DNA of 6,951 bases, taken from positions 1 through 6,951 of the forward strand of contig JAFDFT010000121.1 in assembly GCA_019309685.1 (NCBI GenBank). The letters run 5' to 3'. Within the stretch, counting starts at the first letter, position 1. Every line of letters begins with the position of its first letter. The notes under the pieces were generated by a model that saw nothing but the letters and a program-made list of their open reading frames with translations, was not told the origin of the DNA and searched no databases. Below are positions 1 through 5,802 of this stretch, piece by piece. The position numbers and the translations under genes were made by a program. Source of the stretch: Deltaproteobacteria bacterium (GTDB lineage: Bacteria > Desulfobacterota > Desulfobacteria > Desulfobacterales > JAABPS01).

Positions 1-1320
1 TATGCCAAGCCTGATTTTTTTTTTTCTTTCGGCATCCGGTCCAGTGAGATAGAGATCGATTTCGAGGAGATGAACGGTTATGAGGCAGAGCCTGAAGCCG
101 CGGTTTTGTTAAAAAATCTGGGGATTTCAGAAGAGATGCATCAAAAACAGATGAAGGAACTCGAGGGAGGGGAAAAGGTGCGCGTGCTCCTTGCCCAAGC
201 CCTTTTCGGAAATCCGGATGTCCTGCTTCTGGACGAACCCACCAACAATCTGGATATCAAGTCCATTGCATGGCTTGAAGACTTTCTCTACAGGTTTCGC
301 AACACGGCAATCGTGGTATCACATGATCGTCATTTTATGAATCAGGTGTGCACACATATTGCTGATATTGATTTTAGCAAGATCTCTGTGTATGTGGGAA
401 ATTATGATTTCTGGTACCAGGCAAGCCGGCTGAGGCTAAAACAAAAACAGGCGGAAAACAAAAAAAACACTGACCGTGCCGATGAACTAAAGGCGTTTAT
501 TCAGCGGTTCAGCGCAAACGCCTCAAAATCAAAGCAGGCAACATCCAGAAAGAAACTCTTAGAGAAACTCACTCTTGGGGACATGCCGGTGTCATCAAGG
601 AAATACCCATTTATTAGCTTCAAACCGGAAAGACCCTGCGGCAATGTAATTCTAAAAGTAAAAGGACTTACCAAGACCATTGACGGTGAAAAAGTTTTAA
701 ACAACATAAGTTTTACCGTAAACGGCGGGGATAAGATCGCCTTTATGGGCCAGAACAGCCTGGCCAAAACAACCCTTTTCCAAATCCTGGCCGGAGAAAT
801 ACAGCCGGACAGCGGTTCCTTTTCCTGGGGTGTTACCATTACGCATTCGTATTTTCCCAAGGAACACAGTGCATATTTTAGCGGCGATCAGGACCTTATC
901 GGATGGCTCCTGCAGTTCGCCCCTCCCACAGAGGGAGAGAACTTTGCCCGGTCCTTTTTAGGTCGAATGCTTTTTTCCGGAGAAGAGGCCACTAAAAAGA
1001 TCAATGTGCTCTCCGGCGGGGAAAGGGTTCGCTGTATGCTCTCACGGATGATGCTTTCCGAATCCAATGTCCTGATGCTGGATGAACCCACCAACCACCT
1101 GGATCTGGAATCGATCACGGCCTTGAATAACAGCCTGATAAATTTTCAGGAAGTGATTCTTTTCACGTCCCATGACCATGAGTTTTTAAATACCGTGGTA
1201 AACCGGATTATTGAAATCACCTCTGGCGGCGTTATCGATCGATTGATGACTTTTGAGGCGTATATTGAAAGCACGGAAGTTGCACAAATCCGGGAATCCA
1301 TGGTCCGGAAGGCTGCTTGA
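1..1320 (+). CDS. ybiT: ABC-F family ATPase, YbiT-like, 5'-truncated by window edge
   Basis: This is the C-terminal ~439 residues of a soluble tandem-ATPase ABC-F protein, a family that acts at the ribosomal E site rather than in transport. The frame is open from base 1, so the ATG at 70 is internal. In order: a degenerate first signature (LEGGE, about 160-180), Walker B VLLLDEPTNNLD (about 220-255), H-switch SHDRHF, a basic interdomain linker containing RFSANASKSKQATSR (about 505-550), then a second NBD with Walker A GQNSLAKTT (748-774), signature LSGGE (1009-1023), Walker B VLMLDEPTNHLD (1069-1104) and SHDHEF. Linker wording, CTHIADIDF and the non-canonical first signature fit YbiT as I remember it from E. 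coli (about 530 aa), so roughly 90 residues are missing. The second Walker A has Ser and Ala where two glycines are usual. No terminator-like hairpin follows directly. Family call is firm; the YbiT subgroup is likely. Confidence 0.93.
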   Translation, partial: YAKPDFFFSFGIRSSEIEIDFEEMNGYEAEPEAAVLLKNLGISEEMHQKQMKELEGGEKVRVLLAQALFGNPDVLLLDEPTNNLDIKSIAWLEDFLYRFRNTAIVVSHDRHFMNQVCTHIADIDFSKISVYVGNYDFWYQASRLRLKQKQAENKKNTDRADELKAFIQRFSANASKSKQATSRKKLLEKLTLGDMPVSSRKYPFISFKPERPCGNVILKVKGLTKTIDGEKVLNNISFTVNGGDKIAFMGQNSLAKTTLFQILAGEIQPDSGSFSWGVTITHSYFPKEHSAYFSGDQDLIGWLLQFAPPTEGENFARSFLGRMLFSGEEATKKINVLSGGERVRCMLSRMMLSESNVLMLDEPTNHLDLESITALNNSLINFQEVILFTSHDHEFLNTVVNRIIEITSGGVIDRLMTFEAYIESTEVAQIRESMVRKAA

Positions 1321-1537
1321 GTAAAAATACTGATATGAAAAAACATGGTTGAGGTCGCCAGCCGCGATGATAGTCTTTGTGTTTGACCCGCTATTTAATG
1401 GGAGCCCCTTTTACACTGTTAACCCAATTTAGTTCTGCTCCTCATTTATTTGGAATACCTTTGATCGGTTCAGATTTATGCGGCGTTATTAAGAGCGGAT
1501 CTTTTCGAAGTAATATTTTCGCGTCATTGGTGTGCGT

Positions 1538-1577
1538 GGGGTCAAAAGCCACAAGAGTCAAACGGAGATTTGACCCC
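1538..1577. repeat. REP-like palindrome, copy 1
   Basis: GGGGTCAAA (1538-1546) and TTTGACCCC (1569-1577) form perfect 9-bp inverted arms around a 22-nt interior. A second copy at 2730-2769 is identical at 37 of 40 positions. The three differences are consecutive (AAC at 1561-1563 against TTA at 2753-2755). The same arm sequence lies in both terminal repeats of the RAYT unit at 5817-6861, so this is probably a non-autonomous REP element of that transposase. It follows the ABC-F gene by about 220 bp. Confidence 0.8.
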
Positions 1578-1595
1578 TTTATACAAATTACAGGG

Positions 1596-1604
1596 TTTGA
1601 CCCC
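1596..1604. repeat. REP half-site TTTGACCCC
   Basis: This is a third arm, 18 nt after the hairpin at 1538-1577 and in the same orientation as its right arm. With flanks it reads CAGGGTTTGACCCCA, matching 14 of 15 bases of the right terminal repeat of the RAYT unit (CAAGGTTTGACCCCA). Hairpin plus half-site resembles a partial BIME-type cluster. Confidence 0.6.
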
Positions 1605-1742
1605 ACCCCCTTTCACTGATAAGGTAAGTACGTATAGGAGAGGAAACGCTGATACCGCATCCAGATTGTCAAAAGCAGCCTCGCCAAGACTAAATACCAT
1701 ATTAAAGGAAGTACTTAATGAAATAAGGGATAAAAGATAATA

Positions 1743-1761
1743 CACGGATTTGCACGGATTT
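1743..1761. repeat. Tandem CACGGATTT repeat, period 10
   Basis: CACGGATTT occurs at 1743-1751 and again at 1753-1761, separated by one G. Similar CACGGATTT/CACAGATTT tandems are, from memory, common in spacers of environmental bacteria. I assign no function. Confidence 0.5.
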
Positions 1762-1906
1762 ACCCTGTTAAATGTTGCACAGCAACTCCTTTCAGGAATT
1801 TAACGGGGTTATATCCAGTGAAATTTACACGGTAACAGCAAAGCGCATTTCACTAGGACCGTGGCCCGTCCCTCAATCCGAGCGATATTTTCCAGTGGAA
1901 AATTAC

Positions 1907-1935
1907 TTAACGAAGAAATCCTTATTAATTATAAT
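1907..1935 (+). promoter_or_regulatory. Sigma70-type promoter for the SagB-like gene
   Basis: TTAACG (1907-1912, 4 of 6 to TTGACA), a 17-nt spacer and a perfect TATAAT (1930-1935) lie about 56 nt upstream of the ATG at 1992. Transcription would start near 1942, giving a leader of about 50 nt rich in A and T. Predicted from sequence alone. Confidence 0.55.
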
Positions 1936-1991
1936 AGGGGGGTATTAAACTTTTGTTTTTTGAGATTAAAATAAATTAACGGAGGTAAAAT

Positions 1992-2723
1992 ATGAAAAAG
2001 TCTATCCATATTGGCCAACTACTGTTTTTCATTCTTATAATCTGTTTTTCTTTAATCGGTTTTAGTTCGTGCGCTGGAACCAGTAAAACACAGTCGGTGA
2101 ATCCTGATAGTCCAGGAGTAAAGCTTAAACCGATCACACTTCCAAAGCCTCAAACAAACGGTGGGAAACCTCTTATGCAGGCATTGATGAAGAGACAAAC
2201 CACACGTTCATTCAGTACTAAAAAACTGCCCGAACAAGTCCTGTCTAACCTTTTATGGGCAGCCTTTGGTATCAATCGCCCTGGTACCGGAAAGCGCACC
2301 GCACCGTCTGCAGTGAACTGGCAAGAGATCGATATTTATGTTGCACTGGAAAAAGGACTTTATCTTTATGAACCCAATAAGCATATCCTTATTCCGATGA
2401 TAGCCCAAGATTTCAGGGCCAAAACAACGCAGATGTTTCAACCATCAAAAAAATCCGTTGAGAATGCGCCAGTGACCTTCATCTATATAGCTGATTTCAA
2501 AAGAATTGACGGCATCGGACGGCTTATGAAAGATAAAGACAAAGCACTGACAGCTTACGCCGCCACAGGCTTTATTGGGCAGAATGTCTATTTGTTTTGC
2601 GCATCTGAAGGACTTGGTACTGTCGTTAGGGCAATGATTGACAAACCTGCTCTTAGGGAAGAGATGAACCTTAGACCGAACCAGCGCATCACCCTTTGCC
2701 AGACAATAGGGTATCGAAAGTAA
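1992..2723 (+). CDS. SagB/nitroreductase-like flavoprotein with lipoprotein-type N-terminus
   Basis: The 243-residue protein starts at ATG with GGAGG (1981-1985) 6 nt upstream. Residues 1-26 are a signal sequence (basic KK, hydrophobic 10-24) ending in FSSC, so Cys27 may be lipidated; Phe at the -3 position is atypical for a lipobox. After a spacer, residues ~58-243 resemble the SagB/ThcOx branch of nitroreductases: RQTTRSF (68-74, FMN-phosphate region), RTAPSAVNW (102-110), and AATGFIGQNVYLFCASEGLGT (190-210, split here into the helix GFIGQNVY and the ASEGLGT turn). It ends LRPNQRITLCQTIGYRK. Members of this fold bind FMN and do two-electron redox chemistry; the substrate here is unknown. 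It would act in the periplasm or at a membrane. It has its own promoter and faces the next gene, with a strong terminator between. No cyclodehydratase or precursor peptide gene is visible, so a SagB-like role in peptide azole formation is not supported. Confidence 0.88.
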   Translation: MKKSIHIGQLLFFILIICFSLIGFSSCAGTSKTQSVNPDSPGVKLKPITLPKPQTNGGKPLMQALMKRQTTRSFSTKKLPEQVLSNLLWAAFGINRPGTGKRTAPSAVNWQEIDIYVALEKGLYLYEPNKHILIPMIAQDFRAKTTQMFQPSKKSVENAPVTFIYIADFKRIDGIGRLMKDKDKALTAYAATGFIGQNVYLFCASEGLGTVVRAMIDKPALREEMNLRPNQRITLCQTIGYRK

Positions 2724-2729
2724 ACTTAT

Positions 2730-2769
2730 GGGGTCAAAAGCCACAAGAGTCATTAGGAGATTTGACCCC
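2730..2769. repeat. REP-like palindrome, copy 2
   Basis: GGGGTCAAA (2730-2738) and TTTGACCCC (2761-2769) flank the same interior as copy 1 at 1538-1577, differing only in one triplet (TTA at 2753-2755). It starts 7 nt after the stop codon of the SagB-like gene, so its hairpin would form in the 3' end of that transcript and might protect or terminate it. Confidence 0.82.
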
Positions 2770-2775
2770 TTTACG

Positions 2776-2807
2776 AGTCCAATTCGTCAAGCACATCCCC
2801 AAAATCA
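2776..2807. repeat. Second dispersed repeat, copy 1
   Basis: A 32-bp stretch beginning AGTCCAAT and containing CACATCCCCAAAATCA matches 4411-4442 at 27 of 32 positions without gaps. It is unrelated to the GGGGTCAAA family and directly follows REP copy 2. It contains no obvious hairpin. Confidence 0.55.
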
Positions 2808-2820
2808 TGGGTATGAATTT

Positions 2821-2856
2821 AAACGCCCGATAGCCATTGCCGGCTATCGGGCGTTT
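2821..2856. terminator. Bidirectional intrinsic terminator between convergent genes
   Basis: AAACGCCCGATAGCC (2821-2835) pairs perfectly with GGCTATCGGGCGTTT (2842-2856), giving a 15-bp stem with a 6-nt loop. On the plus strand the stem ends in TTTT then CCTTCC; on the minus strand it ends in TTT then AAATTC. It lies about 100 bp after the stop of the plus-strand SagB-like gene and 18 bp after the stop of the minus-strand lipoprotein gene, so it plausibly ends both transcripts. Confidence 0.88.
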
Positions 2857-2874
2857 TCCTTCCGTTGTGTTGAT

Positions 2875-4248
2875 TTATTTTCTCAGATACAAAAAGCTTG
2901 GCCCGGGTCTTCCTACAAAGCACGACCTGGTAAAGCCGTATTTCTTGATAATCGCCAGAGCTTTTCTTGCTTCATCTTCATTGCTTCCGAAGTCAAACAT
3001 CCAGTGGCTACCGTCCACGATTTTCCACCGCCCTTGAGCCTGCTTAACGCTCGTTGTTTGAGGATTAAAAGAGAGACAGTCCTCACCCGCAAAGGCACCC
3101 GCCGGCGCGTTCCCTCCTGACAGCATATATTGAAAAGAGGGATCCGGGCGGCCCACAAAACAGGACTGGTTCATTTGATATTTTTTAATAATCTTCAGCG
3201 CTTTTTTTGCTTCCTTTTTTTTGCCTCCAAAGTCAAACATCCAGTGACTGCCATCCACGATTTTCCAGCTCCCTTGAATCTTTTTAACCATCGCTGTTTG
3301 CGGGTTAAAGGAGATACAGTCCTCTCGACCGACGTCTCTTCGGGAAACCTCACTTGGTCTGATTCTGTGCCTTGGCCTGTCTCCCCTGTCATGCGGCCTC
3401 TCATGGAAACGTCTGCAGGGCAGTGTTTTTTTCATCGCGTTATTTCTCTCGTCATTTTCCACAACTTTATTTGTATGATCAATGACAGCCTTGATCCTCG
3501 CCTTTCCTGCCACCTTCAGGTTGCTGGTCATCACCGCGATTCCGCCTGGATTTCTTAGATTTCTGTCGGTATCGAAATTCCAGATGGTTTTTCCTCCCCA
3601 CTTCTCACCGTTAATGTAAAGATAAATGCTGCTGGAATCCTGTGTGTGTGATTTCCAAACCTTTTTCGGCACTAAACCAGGGCCGTTGTTCTCCGCGTGA
3701 ACCACAACAAAACAGTCCTTGTTGAGCGTTATATCAACAATGGTCAGATCCGGAAGCCGCTTTGACGGCCGGTGACCGTCCTGCGGTCTGTCTCCCTTGC
3801 AGCGGACCTTAAAATGAGCCGGGTTTGATCGCATATGAACAGGTGAGAGAATCTCGATAGCCTCCCAGCCTTTGTACGAACGGCGTGACGACCCGCCGAG
3901 CTGCCACGTGGTCTTTACCTTCATCGTTCCCGCCCTTCTAAATCTGAGGGTATGGATCGGCCCATCGGCATTGTCACTTCGGATGAATCTGTATTCTACC
4001 GTGGTCGGCCGGTTGACGCTGATGGTTCCCTTAAACTTTATGAGCGCCGGGCATTCGCCGGAGTACGATTCAGGGCTGGCGCTTAAGTTCGCGGCAACCT
4101 TTACAGGTTTGATTCTTTCCGGCTGATAATCTCCCGGGGGTCGACGATGGGTGGGCTGTTGCACGATACACCCTGCTGCCGCCATCCCGATAATCAGCAT
4201 GATTGCCAGATAAAACCTGCTGTCCCTAAGAAGTCTAAAGGTCCCCAT
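2875..4248 (-). CDS. Lipoprotein with Ig-like region, CARDB domain and two tandem Cys repeats
   Basis: The 457-residue protein starts at ATG 4246-4248 with a strong SD, AAGGAGGG, just upstream. Its signal peptide has a good lipobox, AAGC, with Cys27 as the expected lipidation site. Residues ~50-150 form a beta-rich region bracketed by Cys66 and Cys150, Ig-like in character. Residues ~166-278 look like a CARDB adhesion-type domain (LPDLTIVDITL, HAENNGPG, ending VVENDERNN). An Arg/His-rich linker (279-308) leads to two tandem repeats (309-375 and 389-455), each with DC-SFNPQT, G-WKIVDGSHWMFDFG, an Ala/Lys-rich helix ending IIKKY, and SCFVGRP-PSF-Y. Cys311/Cys363 and Cys391/Cys443 could be disulfides. 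It is probably a surface or periplasmic binding protein; no catalytic motif is visible and the ligand is unknown. It is transcribed alone from its own promoter. Confidence 0.9.
   Translation of the reverse strand: MGTFRLLRDSRFYLAIMLIIGMAAAGCIVQQPTHRRPPGDYQPERIKPVKVAANLSASPESYSGECPALIKFKGTISVNRPTTVEYRFIRSDNADGPIHTLRFRRAGTMKVKTTWQLGGSSRRSYKGWEAIEILSPVHMRSNPAHFKVRCKGDRPQDGHRPSKRLPDLTIVDITLNKDCFVVVHAENNGPGLVPKKVWKSHTQDSSSIYLYINGEKWGGKTIWNFDTDRNLRNPGGIAVMTSNLKVAGKARIKAVIDHTNKVVENDERNNAMKKTLPCRRFHERPHDRGDRPRHRIRPSEVSRRDVGREDCISFNPQTAMVKKIQGSWKIVDGSHWMFDFGGKKKEAKKALKIIKKYQMNQSCFVGRPDPSFQYMLSGGNAPAGAFAGEDCLSFNPQTTSVKQAQGRWKIVDGSHWMFDFGSNEDEARKALAIIKKYGFTRSCFVGRPGPSFLYLRK
2884..3324 (-). repeat. Intragenic tandem duplication encoding two ~67-residue repeats
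   Basis: Two coding repeats (about 3124-3324 and 2884-3084) lie exactly 240 bp apart. DNA conservation is strong in the core: 3230-3267 and 2990-3027 differ at only 3 of 38 bases, over the WKIVDGSHWMFDFG segment. The 13-residue interrepeat differs from the linker before the first repeat. This points to an in-frame duplication of one domain within the lipoprotein gene. Confidence 0.88.
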
Positions 4249-4305
4249 AATCCCTCCTTATTTATGAAGTATTTAAAAGTTAGTAAATCGCCATTTCAGA
4301 ACCAA

Positions 4306-4334
4306 AGAATAGAAAATCCAAGAATTTATGTCAA
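4306..4334 (-). promoter_or_regulatory. Sigma70-type promoter for the CARDB lipoprotein gene
   Basis: On the minus strand TTGACA (4334-4329) is followed after 17 nt by TATTCT (4311-4306, 4 of 6 to TATAAT). Transcription would start near 4299, leaving a leader of about 50 nt before the ATG at 4248. The perfect -35 and ideal spacing make this one of the better promoters in the window. Confidence 0.6.
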
Positions 4335-4410
4335 TCCAAATTCAACGGTTTGATGGGGGATGCAAACAGATTGGATGAATAGACGTATTGAGGGTCGCCT
4401 ATGAAAAGCA

Positions 4411-4442
4411 AGTCCAATCAGTCAAGGACGTCCCCAAAGTCA
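4411..4442. repeat. Second dispersed repeat, copy 2
   Basis: It begins AGTCCAAT and contains AAGGACGTCCCCAAAGTCA. It matches 2776-2807 at 27 of 32 positions, in the same orientation. The core GGACGTCC is palindromic in this copy but not in the other (GCACATCC). Confidence 0.55.
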
Positions 4443-4493
4443 CTTATTACAGTTCTTGTTTTGCTCATTTGTCAAATGTGTGGATTTTCTGTT

Positions 4494-4552
4494 GGAGCGA
4501 AGCGCAAATCCGCCGATGTCTGGCGGGACTCCTGTTTTCCTTTATTTTTTTT
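4494..4552 (+). terminator. Terminator-like hairpin with T-runs, no assigned gene
   Basis: CCGCC (4510-4514) pairs with GGCGG (4522-4526), inside an outer GGAG/CTCC pairing (4494-4497 with 4529-4532). TTTT, TTT and an 8-base T-run (4545-4552) follow on the plus strand. The polarity suits a plus-strand transcript, but no plus-strand gene ends here. It could be the relic of a lost gene, the end of a small RNA or another dispersed palindrome. Confidence 0.3.
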
Positions 4553-4685
4553 ATCTGTCAATAATGAAGGTTTATCCAGTTAAACCTGTTTTGTATTTGC
4601 CTGCCTTGTTGAATTCGCAGACCATTCAACTGTGGTTTAACCATGCCCAGGCCCCTTTACCTACTCTATTTATCAAATTACAAGC

Positions 4686-4700
4686 TTTGACTCCAATCAC
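4686..4700. repeat. Degenerate REP half-site
   Basis: TTTGACTCCAATCAC matches the right terminal repeat of the RAYT unit (TTTGACCCCAATCAC at 6848-6862) at 14 of 15 bases. It lies 14 nt beyond the stop of the SCP2-fusion gene. No partner arm is visible nearby, so it may be a decayed element. Confidence 0.5.
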
Positions 4701-4714
4701 TATGGTGTGCGAGG

Positions 4715-5791
4715 CTATTCCTCTTGTCTAAAAAATCTTCCCATATCCAGAAAGTCGGTGTTCCCCTCCACTTCGTACTTACCTTTCAAAAACATTTCAG
4801 TGCCGTCAGTTTTACCGGTTTGTATATCCATCCAGACATCAAAAGGTGTCTTTATTATAAGGTCGGGCGTTTCTGATTTTCCTTCCAGCGCTTTGATAGT
4901 TCTATCTGAAATGATGAGATGGCATGAGCCCTCAACGCTGCCTGTAAATTCGAACTGCAGGACTGCTTTTGTATCACCAGCACCTTCAGGGTTGAACCCA
5001 GTTGACATCACTAGCATAAACGTCTCAATGGAATCAGGCCTGGGTGTCATTCCTCCTTCCGTATATTTTTTACGGGTAACACCTTCGGCAATGCATGTCC
5101 GCCACATACAATTTGATATGCTTGCAAAATCAGATAAATTGTCAATGAGCGGTTCTTCGATGCGTGCCAATGTTTCCGGAGTAACTTTATTGACTTCCAC
5201 TAGCTCCCTTCCCGCCTGTCTTGTAGCATCGAATATATCTTTTTGCTTTTCGGTTGTTTCAAGCAAATATTCGGAACCAGGCCTGTAGATTTCTGCCCAC
5301 AATCTTCCTTCTTCTTGTTCTTCAAAAAGAAATTTCACGTAGTGAGAAAGAGCACCAAATGCAGACATTGCGGGAAAACCGCATACGGAAAGGACCACTG
5401 CCGCGGGGTGTTTTTTCCGAAGAGGGTGAACCCAACGCTTCTCCCTTTCTTGTAGAAAGGGTTCGCAAATGGGAAACGTTCTTTCGATAAATGTCTTCAT
5501 GGTTGCATTGACAGTATGATGGAACAGCGGCGTGGCGTATACAACCAGATCGGCTTCCAGCCACTTTGGGAATAGTTCTTCTGTCATATCATCTTTGAGC
5601 ATACATTTGCCTGGTGTCTTCGTCATACACGAAAAACAACCTACACAATTTTTTATTTTCTTTTCCCGCAGGTTAACTAAATCAACATGGGCTCCGGCCT
5701 CTCTCATTCCTTCGATTAATTGGTTGAGCAACAATTCGGTTTTACTCTGCCCAACGGATCGTGCGCTTGAATTAAGGGCTAATACTTTCAT
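4715..5791 (-). CDS. Flavodoxin-fold NAD(P)H/FMN oxidoreductase fused to an SCP2 domain
   Basis: The 358-residue cytoplasmic protein starts at ATG 5789-5791 behind the SD-like GAGGTGG. Residues 1-~200 are a flavodoxin-like FMN reductase domain: MKVLALNSSAR with S16K (phosphate loop), then C49-x2-C52-x2-C55-x7-C63, then YATPLFHHTVNATMKTFIER (85-104), typical of the FMN-contact and dimer region. The four-cysteine spacing fits the compact motif of iron-sulfur flavoproteins (CX2CX2CX4-7C), so a 4Fe-4S cluster is possible; many relatives keep the cysteines without a proven cluster. Residues ~255-350 resemble an SCP2 sterol-carrier domain (FEFTGSVEGSCHLIISD, then GKSETPDLIIKTPFDVWMDI and GKYEVEGNTDFL), which binds lipids or acyl chains in a hydrophobic tunnel. 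A redox enzyme acting on a hydrophobic substrate is an inference. The RAYT gene ends 34 nt upstream on the same strand, so read-through is possible. Confidence 0.9.
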   Translation of the reverse strand: MKVLALNSSARSVGQSKTELLLNQLIEGMREAGAHVDLVNLREKKIKNCVGCFSCMTKTPGKCMLKDDMTEELFPKWLEADLVVYATPLFHHTVNATMKTFIERTFPICEPFLQEREKRWVHPLRKKHPAAVVLSVCGFPAMSAFGALSHYVKFLFEEQEEGRLWAEIYRPGSEYLLETTEKQKDIFDATRQAGRELVEVNKVTPETLARIEEPLIDNLSDFASISNCMWRTCIAEGVTRKKYTEGGMTPRPDSIETFMLVMSTGFNPEGAGDTKAVLQFEFTGSVEGSCHLIISDRTIKALEGKSETPDLIIKTPFDVWMDIQTGKTDGTEMFLKGKYEVEGNTDFLDMGRFFRQEE

Positions 5792-5802
5792 TTTCCACCT
5801 CT

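Larger units (their letters stand above)
1321..1929. other. Gene-poor spacer with REP-like repeats
   Basis: I find no convincing gene here. The spacer holds a degenerate half-site TTTGACCC (1382-1389), the REP-like hairpin at 1538-1577, a half-site at 1596-1604 and a tandem CACGGATTT repeat (1743-1761). It also has two weak stem-loops: AGTGAAAT/ATTTCACT (1817-1824 with 1847-1854) and ATTTTCC/GGAAAAT (1887-1893 with 1897-1903). Neither is followed by a T-run. A frame-1 stretch ending at TAA 1738-1740 and reading ...NTILKEVLNEIRDKR could be the 3' remnant of a lost gene, but I do not recognise it. The long frame from TTG 1377 runs through the repeat and has no SD, so I do not call it. Confidence 0.6.
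4335..4714. other. Spacer without a supported gene
   Basis: Short open frames such as 4401-4583 (+) have no SD, unlikely composition and no recognisable protein. The stretch holds the second dispersed repeat (4411-4442), a hairpin followed by T-runs (4494-4552), a small stem AGGTTTA/TAAACCT (4568-4574 with 4581-4587) and a degenerate REP half-site (4686-4700). I see no terminator of standard form just downstream of the minus-strand oxidoreductase that ends at 4715. Confidence 0.5.

Noticed and set aside
1538..1604. Possible CRISPR-like array from repeated TTTGACCCC
   Set aside because: The units are inverted arms of one palindrome plus a single half-site; spacing is irregular, there are no cas genes and no run of equal repeats.
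1377..1619. Plus-strand open frame of 80 codons
   Set aside because: It starts at TTG without an SD and runs through the REP hairpin, which in this frame reads GSKATRV-RRFDPF; the same string appears from the other repeat copy, so this is repeat-derived rather than a gene.
1856..1873. GGACCGTGGCCCGTCC mini-palindrome upstream of the SagB-like gene
   Set aside because: The stem is only 4-5 bp and lies upstream of the predicted promoter; no riboswitch or operator pattern that I recognise fits it.
2728..3120. Plus-strand open frame of 130 codons
   Set aside because: It begins in REP copy 2, runs through the terminator stem and then lies antisense to the well-supported lipoprotein gene.
3130..3558. 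Plus-strand open frame of 142 codons
   Set aside because: It is antisense to the lipoprotein repeat and CARDB coding region, with no SD or recognisable domain.
4401..4731. Two overlapping small plus-strand frames in the spacer
   Set aside because: Neither has an SD; they cross the dispersed repeat, a hairpin and T-runs. The hydrophobic stretch in the first is short and not convincing as a leader.
4707..5288. Plus-strand open frame of 193 codons
   Set aside because: It is fully antisense to the SCP2-fusion gene, whose domains are clear; the composition is that of a shadow frame.
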